Assembly (NCBI GenBank): GCA_035306065.1
Contig: DATGOL010000096.1
Location: forward strand, 1-23,075
Direction: 5' to 3'
Source: JBBQHX01 sp035306065
Lineage (GTDB): Bacteria > Gemmatimonadota > Gemmatimonadetes > Gemmatimonadales > Gemmatimonadaceae
Length of the DNA: 23,075 bases
The notes under the pieces were generated by a model. That model did no database searches and was not told the origin of the DNA. It saw only the letters and a list, made by a program, of their open reading frames with translations. The stretch's first letter is position 1, and the number at the start of each line of letters is the position of its first letter. Both the position numbers and the translations under genes were made by a program. Shown piece after piece: positions 14,907 through 21,705 of the stretch.

Positions 14907-15308
14907 TTACCAGACGTACGCGAGAAGCTCGCCGCCCGTACGCGACTGGCGCGCCTGACGGTCACTCATGAGCCCCTTCGACGTGCTCAGGATCGCCATT
15001 CCAAGGCCATTGCGAACTCGCGGAATCTCGCCACAGCCAACGTAGCGGCGCAGGCCAGGACGCGACACGCGCTCCAGCTGCCGAATAACCGGCTGTCCGC
15101 CAGCAGCGTAGCGCAGGTTCACACGAAGCAACGGCCTGCCATCCTCGACCTCCACAATGCGGTAGTCCGCGATGTAAGAGTTCTCCTTGAGGATGCGGGC
15201 GATCTCCACCTTCATTTTCGACACCGGCAGGTCCACGCGGCGATGACGGGACGCTATTGCGTTCCGGATCCGCGTGAGCATGTCGGCGATCGGGTCGGTC
15301 ATGCTCAT
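14907..15308 (-). CDS. rpsH: 30S ribosomal protein S8
   Basis: S8 binds the central domain of 16S rRNA, and in E. coli it also represses the spc operon by binding its mRNA. The 133-residue protein starts with MTDPIADMLTRIRNA and ends with NGLGMAILSTSKGLMSD and GGELLAYVW, all typical. Two ATG codons lie two codons apart (15308 and 15302), and GAGAGG is upstream of both; the first was taken. The 111-base spacer to rpsN is unusually long for this operon and is described separately. Confidence 0.97.
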   Translation of the reverse strand: MSMTDPIADMLTRIRNAIASRHRRVDLPVSKMKVEIARILKENSYIADYRIVEVEDGRPLLRVNLRYAAGGQPVIRQLERVSRPGLRRYVGCGEIPRVRNGLGMAILSTSKGLMSDRQARQSRTGGELLAYVW

Positions 15309-15419
15309 TCGATACTTGGCCTCTCCCTCTCGTATCCTGCACCGCAGGACGTGGAGGGATGTAAAGAGTTATCGGAACACCTGGCACCCATGATCGGATG
15401 CACCGGTTTTCCGTTCGTG
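15309..15419 (-). other. 111-base spacer between rpsN and rpsH
   Basis: Most junctions in this operon are under 20 bases, so this spacer stands out. It contains a CCTGC/GCAGG hairpin (15338-15350 region) and an inverted CGGAAAACCG stretch near the rpsN end. No convincing promoter, U-run terminator or reading frame was found. A regulatory site for an S8- or S14-related control is possible but not shown. Confidence 0.4.
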
Positions 15420-15725
15420 TTACCAGCTTGCCTTTCGCACGCCCGGGATGAGCCCGTTGAGGGCCATGTCGCGGAACATGTTGCGGGAAAGCCCGAAGTG
15501 CCCCACGTAACCACGGGGACGCCCGGTGACGGAGCAGCGGTTGCGCACCCGCGTTGCCGAAGAATCACGCGGCAGCTTGCGAAGCGCCCTGTAAGCCGCC
15601 TCACGATCTGCATCGCTCGTTTCCGGATTGCGGATCACGGCCTTGAGGTCACGACGCCTCTCGGCGTAGCGTGCCACCAGAACCTTCCGCTGCTCATTCC
15701 TCTGAATCTTGCTCGTCTTCGCCAT
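15420..15725 (-). CDS. rpsN: 30S ribosomal protein S14, long zinc-free form
   Basis: S14 is a small-subunit head protein. This 101-residue copy is the long C-minus form: the usual zinc-binding CxxC pairs are absent and only one Cys remains (NRCSVTGRPRGYVGHFGLSR), followed by the conserved end ALNGLIPGVRKASW. The ATG at 15725 has only a weak upstream purine stretch, and a strong hairpin spanning the end of rplE lies about 60 bases upstream, so its translation or mRNA level may differ from its neighbours. Confidence 0.97.
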   Translation of the reverse strand: MAKTSKIQRNEQRKVLVARYAERRRDLKAVIRNPETSDADREAAYRALRKLPRDSSATRVRNRCSVTGRPRGYVGHFGLSRNMFRDMALNGLIPGVRKASW

Positions 15726-15784
15726 CGTCGCGTATTAGCTGCCCTGGATTGGGCGTTGTGACCGCAGCACGATTGTGGCTGCGG

Positions 15785-15808
15785 AACCGCTGCCGTCAGG
15801 CAGCGGTT
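15785..15808 (-). promoter_or_regulatory. perfect 10-bp hairpin with the rplE stop codon in its loop
   Basis: AACCGCTGCC (15785-15794) and GGCAGCGGTT (15799-15808) are perfect reverse complements around a 4-base loop (15795-15798). The rplE TGA stop is bases 15796-15798, so it forms three of the four loop bases. No U-run follows on the minus strand. The stem could slow termination at rplE, mark an mRNA processing point or act as a weak attenuator before rpsN. Confidence 0.6.
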
Positions 15809-16548
15809 GCACCTTCCTGCACTACAATCGGCTTCTCCTCACCGCGGAACGGCATGCCCAGCTCGCGCAGCAGCGCAAAGGCCACGTCGTCACGGTTCGT
15901 GGTTGTCACGAACGTGACATCCATGCCGTAGATCTGCTCGATCGAATCGTACTCGATCTCGGGGAAGATCATCTGCTCCTTCACACCCATCGAGTAGTTT
16001 CCGCGCCCGTCGAACGAACGCGTATTCAGCCCGCGGAAGTCGCGAATACGCGGCACCGCGGTCGTAACGAAGCGATCGAGGAACTCCCACATGCGATTGC
16101 CACGCAGCGTTACCGCCACTCCAATCTCCTGTCCCTCACGGAGCTGGAAGTTGGCAACCGACTTCCTCGCCTTCTTCTTCACCGGGCGCTGCCCGGTGAT
16201 GATACCGATCTCCTCGACAACCGTGTCGAGCAGCTTGGGCTGCTTTACCGCCTCACCGAGTCCCACGTTGATGACAATCTTCTCGACGGTGGGAACCATG
16301 TGCGGGTTCGTGTAGCCGAAACGTTCGGCCAGACGAGCCTTCACGACGGTGTTGTAGTGGCCCTTCAGGCGCGGTGCGGGAACCGCGAGCTCAACGCCTG
16401 AATGCTCGCGCTGAACCCGGGCCTGTCTTGCCTGGCCGGCTCCACCCTTCTTCTTGCTGCCACCAGCCTGCTGCCCGGCGGGCTGCTTGCCGCCCTTCGC
16501 GGGCTTGGCAGCCTTTCCACCCTTGTTGTCGCTCTTCTTCGTCGCCAT
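15796..16548 (-). CDS. rplE: 50S ribosomal protein L5 with long N-terminal extension
   Basis: L5 binds 5S rRNA and contacts the P-site tRNA region of the central protuberance. The canonical protein starts near residue 60 (RLKGHYNTVVKARLAERFGY) and includes VEKIVINVGLGEA, ITGQRPVKKKARKSVANFQLRE and YSMGVKEQMIFPEIEYD. Residues 1-58 are an added Lys/Gly/Gln/Ala-rich arm (MATKKSDNKGGKAAKPAKGG and following), giving 250 residues against about 180. The ATG at 16548 has GGGAGA nine bases upstream, which supports translation of the arm, and rplX ends 17 bases before. The last 15 residues also exceed the usual end. Confidence 0.97.
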   Translation of the reverse strand: MATKKSDNKGGKAAKPAKGGKQPAGQQAGGSKKKGGAGQARQARVQREHSGVELAVPAPRLKGHYNTVVKARLAERFGYTNPHMVPTVEKIVINVGLGEAVKQPKLLDTVVEEIGIITGQRPVKKKARKSVANFQLREGQEIGVAVTLRGNRMWEFLDRFVTTAVPRIRDFRGLNTRSFDGRGNYSMGVKEQMIFPEIEYDSIEQIYGMDVTFVTTTNRDDVAFALLRELGMPFRGEEKPIVVQEGATAA

Positions 16549-16565
16549 CGCTCAGTTCTCCCGGC

Positions 16566-16964
16566 TCAGCGGTTGCGCGGGATAGGATCCCCGCTCTTTA
16601 CGCCCAGCCGCTCCTTCGTACCGTCGGAATCGACGCGCATCTTCACGCGCGACGGCTTCCCCGACTTGGGATCTATCAACATCACGTTGGATGAGTGCAC
16701 GGGGGCCGGCATCTCGACAATCCCGCTCTCCTCCTCGGGACCACGTGAACGCCTGTGCTTCTTGACGATGTTCACTCCTTCCACCAGCACACGGCCGGTC
16801 TTGGGATAAACCTTCATCACCTTGCCCTCACGCCCCTTGTCATCACCACGGACAACCAGAACCTGGTCGCCCTTCGTGATGTGCATCTTCTGGCGCTCGC
16901 TGTTGATTGCGTGACGGTCACGACTGAGCCGTCCCTCGCTCTTGCGATGCTTCAGGTCGCGCAT
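16566..16964 (-). CDS. rplX: 50S ribosomal protein L24 with N-terminal extension
   Basis: L24 is an early assembly initiator that binds near the 5' end of 23S rRNA. The KOW-type core begins at residue 27, MHITKGDQVLVVRGDDKGREG, followed by GVNIVKKHRRSRG and a C-terminal VKMRVDSDGTKERLG. The extra 26 residues (MRDLKHRKSEGRL and following) are basic. The ATG at 16964 is favoured because GGAGG lies nine bases upstream and the start is one base after the rplN stop; the internal ATG at 16886 has a poor site. The total is 132 residues against about 105 usually. Confidence 0.95.
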   Translation of the reverse strand: MRDLKHRKSEGRLSRDRHAINSERQKMHITKGDQVLVVRGDDKGREGKVMKVYPKTGRVLVEGVNIVKKHRRSRGPEEESGIVEMPAPVHSSNVMLIDPKSGKPSRVKMRVDSDGTKERLGVKSGDPIPRNR

Positions 16965-16965
16965 G

Positions 16966-17334
16966 TCAGAGCACCTCCGGCGCGAGCGACACGATCTTCA
17001 TGTATCGCTTGTCGCGAAGCTCACGCGCCACCGGACCGAAGATACGCGTTGCACGCGGCTCTCCGGCATCGTTGATGATTACAACCGCATTCTCGTCGAA
17101 GCGGATATAGCTGCCATCCTTGCGCCGCGTCTCCTTCACCGTGCGAACGACAACTGCCTTTGCAACGTCGCTCTTCTTCACGGTTCCGTTGGGAAGCGCA
17201 TCCTTGACGGCCACGATCACCTTGTCTCCCAGCCTCGCATAACGTCTGCGCGAACCGCCAAGTACGCGGATCACCAATGCTCGCTTGGCGCCGGAGTTAT
17301 CGGCAACCTTGACCTCTGATTCCTGCTGGATCAT
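16966..17334 (-). CDS. rplN: 50S ribosomal protein L14
   Basis: L14 forms part of the intersubunit bridge surface. The 122-residue sequence is highly typical: MIQQESEVKVADNSGAKRAL, then VAVKDALPNGTVKKSDVAKA, VVVRTVKETRRKDGSYIRFD, NAVVIINDAGEPRATRIFGP and ending IVSLAPEVL. The ATG at 17334 has GAGGAGA eight bases upstream and lies 12 bases after rpsQ. It marks the classical start of the spc gene group; no promoter is evident in the short gap. Confidence 0.99.
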   Translation of the reverse strand: MIQQESEVKVADNSGAKRALVIRVLGGSRRRYARLGDKVIVAVKDALPNGTVKKSDVAKAVVVRTVKETRRKDGSYIRFDENAVVIINDAGEPRATRIFGPVARELRDKRYMKIVSLAPEVL

Positions 17335-17346
17335 TGCACCGTCTCC

Positions 17347-17634
17347 TCAGCGAGCACGCTCGATGATCTCGACCAGGCGCCAACGCTTGTCCTTCGACAG
17401 CGGGCGGGTCTCCATGATGCGCACGGTGTCCCCGGCCTTTGCCGAGTTCTCCTCGTCGTGCGCCTTAAGCCGCGTTGTGCGGGTTACCATCTTCTTGTAC
17501 ATCGGGTGTGGTACGCGACGCTCGATCGCAACCACAACCGTCTTCTGCATCTTGTCGCTGACGACTATGCCAACACGCGTCTTGCGCGCGTTACGTGGCG
17601 TGGTCGCCTGCTCCTTCCGGGTCACTTCGGCCAT
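17347..17634 (-). CDS. rpsQ: 30S ribosomal protein S17
   Basis: S17 is an early-binding small-subunit protein with an OB fold. The 95-residue sequence contains RKTRVGIVVSDKMQKTVVVA, VPHPMYKKMVTRTTRLKAHD and GDTVRIMETRPLSKDKRWRL, the family core. About 17 residues precede the core, a little more than usual. The ATG at 17634 has GGAGGAG about ten bases upstream. It is the last gene of the classical S10 group. Confidence 0.98.
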   Translation of the reverse strand: MAEVTRKEQATTPRNARKTRVGIVVSDKMQKTVVVAIERRVPHPMYKKMVTRTTRLKAHDEENSAKAGDTVRIMETRPLSKDKRWRLVEIIERAR

Positions 17635-17656
17635 GGTGTTTCAGGCTCCTCCACGC

Positions 17657-17944
17657 TCAGCGCGTCTTCTTGGCGGTGGCCTTCACCCCCGCCCTGGCGC
17701 GCGTCTTCTTGGCCGCCGAACGCCCCGAGGACGCCGGCTTCACGTCAGGCACCGCACCCATCGTGCGCTGCCGCTGCACAGTCTTCATCCGCGCGATATC
17801 TCGGCGCACCGCACGAAGGCGGAGCGGATCGTCAAGCGGCTGACTGGCCGCACGAAATCGCAGGTTGAACTGCTCTCGCTCCAACTCCGCAATTCGCGCC
17901 ACCAGATCGGCGTCGGACAAATCCTTCATCTCTTCAGCCTGCAT
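17657..17944 (-). CDS. rpmC: 50S ribosomal protein L29 with basic C-terminal tail
   Basis: L29 lies at the exit of the peptide tunnel, where targeting factors dock. The core MKDLSDADLVARIAELEREQ, FNLRFRAASQ and the RAVRRDIARMKTV helix fill the first 55-60 residues; a further tail of about 32 residues (Ser/Ala/Lys/Arg-rich, ending KATAKKTR) follows. The start at ATG 17944 was chosen because GAGGAGG lies nine bases upstream, inside the end of rplP; it gives 95 residues and an overlap of 11 bases with rplP. ATG 17929, five codons downstream, is the alternative. Confidence 0.94.
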   Translation of the reverse strand: MQAEEMKDLSDADLVARIAELEREQFNLRFRAASQPLDDPLRLRAVRRDIARMKTVQRQRTMGAVPDVKPASSGRSAAKKTRARAGVKATAKKTR

Positions 17945-18362
17945 CGCTCTGCGCCTCCTCGCGTACAACAAACTTGCTCTTCACTCCCAACTTGGCAGCA
18001 GCCAGCGCCATTGCAGCCTGCGCAATGTCACGAGGCACTCCCTCCAGCTCGAACAGCACACGGCCAGGCTTCACCACTGCTACCCACTTCTCGGGTGAAC
18101 CCTTTCCCTTGCCCATCCGCACCTCAGCCGGCTTCTTCGTTACCGGCTTGTCCGGGAATATCCGGATCCAAACCTTGCCGCCACGCTTGATGTGACGCGT
18201 CATGGCGATACGAGCCGCCTCGATCTGGCGATTCGATATCCAGCCGGGCTCCTGGGCAGCCAGTCCGAACGTTCCGAACGCCACCGTGTTGCCCCTCCGC
18301 GCCACACCCGTCGTGCGGCCCTTGAACATCTTGCGAAATTTTACTCGCTTCGGACTCAGCAT
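17934..18362 (-). CDS. rplP: 50S ribosomal protein L16
   Basis: L16 organises the A-site region of the large subunit. The 142-residue protein begins MLSPKRVKFRKMFKGRTTGV, has RQIEAARIAMTRHIKRGGK, VWIRIFPDKPVTKKPAEVRM and GKGKGSPEKWVAVVKPGRVL, as expected for the family. The ATG at 18362 follows rpsC by 13 bases with GAGGGGGA upstream. Its end overlaps the chosen rpmC start. Length is normal. Confidence 0.98.
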   Translation of the reverse strand: MLSPKRVKFRKMFKGRTTGVARRGNTVAFGTFGLAAQEPGWISNRQIEAARIAMTRHIKRGGKVWIRIFPDKPVTKKPAEVRMGKGKGSPEKWVAVVKPGRVLFELEGVPRDIAQAAMALAAAKLGVKSKFVVREEAQSDAG

Positions 18363-18375
18363 CGATCAGTCCCCC

Positions 18376-19035
18376 TCACATGCCTGTCGAGTAGGTCTTC
18401 CCGCGCCGGTCGTCTACCACTTCACCCTTGAAGATCCACACCTTCACACCAATGGTGCCGTAGGTGGTCTTCGCAGTTGAAGTTGCGTAGTCGATATCCG
18501 CGCGCAGTGTGTGCAGCGGCACCCGCCCCTCGTGGTAGCCCTCGGTGCGCGCGATCTCCGCACCGCCAAGCCGGCCGCCACACTTGATCTTGATTCCCTG
18601 TGCGCCAATTCGCATTGCATTCTGCACCGCGCGCTTCATGGCGCGACGGAACGAAATACGCTGAGCAAGCTGCGCGGCCACGTTGTCTGCTACCAGCTGC
18701 GCATCCAGCTCGGGACGCTTGATCTCTTCCACATTCACGCCGACTTCCTTGCCCGTGAGCTGTGCCAGCTCATCGCGCAGCTTGTCCACCTCGGCGCCCT
18801 TCTTCCCGATTACCACACCGGGCCTGCCGGTATGGATCGTCACGACAACCTTGCCGGGCTTGCGCTCGATACGAACGTCAGCGATCGCAGCGTGACCAAG
18901 TCGCGTCTTCAGGTACTTGCGCAGCAGCTCGTCTTCCTTGAGCAGCTGCGGGAAGTCCCGCTTCGCGTACCAGGTCGAGCGCCACGACTTGCTTACGCCG
19001 AGGCGGAAGCCGATCGGATTCGTCTTCTGTCCCAT
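18376..19035 (-). CDS. rpsC: 30S ribosomal protein S3
   Basis: S3 lines the mRNA entry channel with S4 and S5. The 219-residue sequence starts MGQKTNPIGFRLGVSKSWRS, and the KH domain motif RPGVVIGKKGAEVDKLRDEL (residues about 68-90) and C-terminal ISFRRAMKRAVQNAMRIGAQ and GAEIARTEGYHEGRVPLHTL are intact. The ATG at 19035 shares one base with the rplV stop (TAATG), so translation is coupled. Length is normal. Confidence 0.99.
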   Translation of the reverse strand: MGQKTNPIGFRLGVSKSWRSTWYAKRDFPQLLKEDELLRKYLKTRLGHAAIADVRIERKPGKVVVTIHTGRPGVVIGKKGAEVDKLRDELAQLTGKEVGVNVEEIKRPELDAQLVADNVAAQLAQRISFRRAMKRAVQNAMRIGAQGIKIKCGGRLGGAEIARTEGYHEGRVPLHTLRADIDYATSTAKTTYGTIGVKVWIFKGEVVDDRRGKTYSTGM

Positions 19036-19394
19036 TATCGCCCTTCCCTCTCGGCAACCACGATCTCCACGTGGCTGGTTCGCTTCTGGATCGGAGTCGC
19101 ACGTCCCATCGCGGCAGGCATGAAGCGCTTGAGCTTCGGGCCCTCGTTCACGATGGCGTGCTTCACGTATAGTGCATCCAAGTCAATCGAGTCGTCCGCC
19201 AAACGCGCTGCCTGCTCTGCATTGGCAACCGCCGAGGCAAGCGTCTTCTCGATCTGCTTCGCAGCGTGCTTCTTGGAGAACTTCAGCAGCGCGAGCGCTT
19301 CGTTCACGCTCTTGCCGCGAATCTGGTCTATCACCAGCCGCATCTTGTAGGGCGACTGGCGAGTGGTACGCTGGATTGCGCGTGCCTCTGCCAT
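19035..19394 (-). CDS. rplV: 50S ribosomal protein L22
   Basis: L22 reaches from the surface into the peptide exit tunnel. The 119-residue protein begins MAEARAIQRTTRQSPYKMRL and has DQIRGKSVNEALALLKFSKK, LYVKHAIVNEGPKLKRFMPA and the tunnel loop GRATPIQKRTSHVEIVV. The start was set at ATG 19394, two bases past the rpsS stop, with GGGAGGA at a suitable distance; a TTG two codons upstream is unlikely because it would leave only three bases to that site. Length is normal. Confidence 0.97.
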   Translation of the reverse strand: MAEARAIQRTTRQSPYKMRLVIDQIRGKSVNEALALLKFSKKHAAKQIEKTLASAVANAEQAARLADDSIDLDALYVKHAIVNEGPKLKRFMPAAMGRATPIQKRTSHVEIVVAEREGR

Positions 19395-19396
19395 GG

Positions 19397-19687
19397 TCAA
19401 CGTCCTCCCTTCGCGCGCTTGTCCTTGGCTGCGCCCGCGTGACCACGGAACAGCCGCGTAGGCGCGAACTCGCCCAGCTTGTGCCCCACCATGTTCTCGG
19501 TCACATACACCGGGATGAACTTGTTCCCGTTATGCACCGCAAACGTGTGGCCCACGAACTCGGGAAGAATGGTGCTCGCTCGCGACCAAGTCTTCACCAC
19601 CTTCTTCTCGTTCTTCTCGTTCATCACCTGGATCCTTCCCCACAGGCTGTCATGAACGAACGGTCCCTTCTTTACGCTTCTTGCCAT
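19397..19687 (-). CDS. rpsS: 30S ribosomal protein S19
   Basis: S19 sits in the small-subunit head close to the A-site tRNA. The 96-residue sequence has MARSVKKGPFVHDSLWGRIQ, TWSRASTILPEFVGHTFAVH, NGNKFIPVYVTENMVGHKLG and EFAPTRLFRGHAG, all typical. The ATG at 19687 has only a weak GGGA upstream and lies 26 bases after rplB. Length is normal. Confidence 0.99.
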   Translation of the reverse strand: MARSVKKGPFVHDSLWGRIQVMNEKNEKKVVKTWSRASTILPEFVGHTFAVHNGNKFIPVYVTENMVGHKLGEFAPTRLFRGHAGAAKDKRAKGGR

Positions 19688-19713
19688 TGGTCAGTCCCGG
19701 TTTCCGCGTCGCA

Positions 19714-20544
19714 TTACTTGGTCGCCTTGCCGCGCTTGCGGCCACGGACAATCAGCCGCTGCGACGCCTTCTTCTTGTTTCGGGTCTTCTGACCCTCCTT
19801 CTTGCCCCACGGGCTCACCACGTTACGACCGCCGCGCGTACGGCCACCGTGCGGGTGGTCCACAGGGTTCATGGACTCGCCTCGAACCTTCGGCCTGCGT
19901 CCCATCCAGCGGCTCTTCCCGGCCTTGCCCCATGACAGCAGCTCGTGCTCGGAGTTGCCAACCTCTCCAATCGTGGCAGAGCAGGTTGCGTGAACCATGC
20001 GCATTTCGGTGGATCCCATGCGCAGCGTCACGTAGTCGCCTTCCTTTGCCACGACATCCGCAGACGCACCAGCCGAACGGGCCATCTGGCCGCCCTTGCC
20101 GGGACGAAGCTCGATATTGTGCACCTTCGTACCCAGCGGCACCTCACGCAGCGGCAGCGTATTGCCAATGCGCACGTCGGAACCGGGACCGGAGATAACC
20201 GTGTCACCTACCGACAGGCCCTTCGGGTGAAGGATGTAGCGCTTCTCGCCATCCTCGTACTGCACGAGTGCTATACGAGCAGAGCGGTTGGGATCGTACT
20301 CGATCTCACGCACAACCGCGGGCAGGCCACGCTTGTTGCGCTTGAAATCGATGATCCTGTACTTCCGCTTGGCGCCACCACCGCGGCGACGCATGGATAT
20401 GTGACCGTGATTGTCGCGACCACCGCTACGCTTGAGCGGCTCGGTGAGCGACTTCTCGGGCGTACTTCGCGTGATCTCGCTGAATGTCGAGACGCTGCGG
20501 AAGCGCGTGCCCTTCGTAACCGGCTTGAACTGGCGGATTCCCAT
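19714..20544 (-). CDS. rplB: 50S ribosomal protein L2
   Basis: L2 is a core large-subunit protein needed for subunit joining and peptidyl transfer. The 276-residue protein begins MGIRQFKPVTKGTRFRSVST; key motifs are GRDNHGHISMRRRGGGAKRK, VGDTVISG, the GKGGQMARSAGASADVVAKE stretch and the NPVDHPHGGRTRGGRNV segment, which holds the conserved His. The C-terminus ends in KKKASQRLIVRGRKRGKATK. The ATG at 20544 is four bases after rplW. Length is normal. Confidence 0.99.
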   Translation of the reverse strand: MGIRQFKPVTKGTRFRSVSTFSEITRSTPEKSLTEPLKRSGGRDNHGHISMRRRGGGAKRKYRIIDFKRNKRGLPAVVREIEYDPNRSARIALVQYEDGEKRYILHPKGLSVGDTVISGPGSDVRIGNTLPLREVPLGTKVHNIELRPGKGGQMARSAGASADVVAKEGDYVTLRMGSTEMRMVHATCSATIGEVGNSEHELLSWGKAGKSRWMGRRPKVRGESMNPVDHPHGGRTRGGRNVVSPWGKKEGQKTRNKKKASQRLIVRGRKRGKATK

Positions 20545-20548
20545 CGCC

Positions 20549-20839
20549 TCAGACCTCGAAGATGTTGTCGATCGTGTCTCCGTCCTGGAGCTTCACGATC
20601 GCCTTCTTCCAATGAGGACGGCGACCGACGCTGCGGCCGAGCCGGCGCGACTTGCCGCGCACGTTCATCGTCCACACTCCTGTCACCGTCACGCTGAACA
20701 GCTGCTCGATCACCTGCTGGATCTCGAGCTTGTTTGCATCCGGGTGCACCTCGAAGACGTACTCACCACGCTCCATGTAGGCGCGTGAGGTTTCCTCCGT
20801 GATGATCGGCCGGACAATAGTCGTATGCAGCGTCGGCAT
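20549..20839 (-). CDS. rplW: 50S ribosomal protein L23
   Basis: L23 sits at the tunnel exit and is the docking site for trigger factor and SRP. The 96-residue protein runs from MPTLHTTIVRPIITEETSRA through EVHPDANKLEIQQVIEQLFS, VWTMNVRGKSRRLGRSVGRR and WKKAIVKLQDGDTIDNIFEV. The frame is open far upstream, but that part is only a shadow of the Ala/Lys tail of rplD; the ATG at 20839 matches the family N-terminus and lies one base after the rplD stop. Confidence 0.98.
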   Translation of the reverse strand: MPTLHTTIVRPIITEETSRAYMERGEYVFEVHPDANKLEIQQVIEQLFSVTVTGVWTMNVRGKSRRLGRSVGRRPHWKKAIVKLQDGDTIDNIFEV

Positions 20840-20840
20840 T

Positions 20841-21701
20841 CTATTGCTCCTCGCTGGCGGCCTTGCTGCCGCCTGACGCGTTCTTGCCCTTCGCAGCGGA
20901 CTTGCGAGCAGCGCTCTTGCGAGGTGCGGCAGCCTTCTTCTCTGCCGTCTTCTTCGCAGCGCTCTTCTTCGCAGCCGTCTTCTTTGCAGCAGTCTTCTTC
21001 GCCGCAGCCTTCCTGGCCGGAGCCTTCTTTGCAGCGGTCTTCGCCGGCGCTGCCTCCTCGCCGGCAATCGGCTCGAGCGACTCGCCCAGCGCAGCACTCT
21101 CCACGAGCACCACATCCGACCAGAGGATGTGATACGTGGATGCGTCTGCGTAAGGCATCACGAGCACGTTCTGCAGGTTGCGACCCGAAAGGTACACGTT
21201 CGGCTTGATGCCGTCCGTGAGTACCAGGACCTTTCTATCCGCAACACCGAGGCTCTCGAACAGGCCCACGAACTGCCTGGTCTTCGGCTCGTTGTAGTTG
21301 AACGCATCGATCACGATGAGCGCGTTCTCGCGCGCACGGGCGTTGAATGCGCTCTTGCGTGCAAGCGCCTTCACCTTGCGGTGGATGCGCTGCGTATAGT
21401 CACGAGGCTGCGGACCGAAAACGGTTCCGCCTCCCACGAAGTTAGGAGCGCGAATGGAGCCCTGCCGCGCGCGGCCGGTTCCCTTCTGCTTCCACGGCTT
21501 CTGATTGCCTCCAATCACGAAGCCACGCGTCTTGGTTGCAGCGTTACCCTGCCGCTGGTTCGCGAGGAATGCCTTCACTGCCTGGTGCATTACCGGCATG
21601 TTGATCACGCCGTCGAACTGCTCGGACGGAAGTGTCACCGCCTCGCGAGCGGTACCGCGGCTTGAATACGCCGCTGCCTGGAATGTCTCGTTCTCAGCCA
21701 T
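20841..21701 (-). CDS. rplD: 50S ribosomal protein L4 with long Ala/Lys C-terminal tail
   Basis: L4 is a tunnel protein and, in E. coli, the autoregulator of the S10 operon. The core (residues 1-212) has NQRQGNAATKTRG, the GTGRARQGSIRAPNFVGGGT loop, FGPQPRDYTQRIHRKVKALA and a C-terminal VVLVESAALGESLEPIAG. From residue 213 a 74-residue tail follows, rich in Ala with 19 Lys, built around AAKKT/AAKKS units like eukaryotic histone H1 or bacterial H1-like tails. The ATG at 21701 (MAENETFQ) was chosen over the longer open frame, which overlaps rplC; it is four bases after the rplC stop. Total 286 residues against about 205. Confidence 0.97.
   Translation of the reverse strand: MAENETFQAAAYSSRGTAREAVTLPSEQFDGVINMPVMHQAVKAFLANQRQGNAATKTRGFVIGGNQKPWKQKGTGRARQGSIRAPNFVGGGTVFGPQPRDYTQRIHRKVKALARKSAFNARARENALIVIDAFNYNEPKTRQFVGLFESLGVADRKVLVLTDGIKPNVYLSGRNLQNVLVMPYADASTYHILWSDVVLVESAALGESLEPIAGEEAAPAKTAAKKAPARKAAAKKTAAKKTAAKKSAAKKTAEKKAAAPRKSAARKSAAKGKNASGGSKAASEEQ
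20934..21008 (-). repeat. five tandem 15-nt units encoding xAAKK in the rplD tail
   Basis: Codons 232-256 of rplD form five consecutive pentapeptide units: AAAKK, TAAKK, TAAKK, SAAKK, TAEKK. At the DNA level this is an imperfect 15-nt tandem repeat. It probably arose by unit duplication and may vary in copy number between strains. Confidence 0.8.
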
Positions 21702-21705
21702 GGCG

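Noticed and set aside
20840..21115. N-terminal extension of rplW into Arg-rich sequence
   Set aside because: It is an off-frame reading of the rplD Ala/Lys tail; the ATG at 20839 fits the L23 family start.
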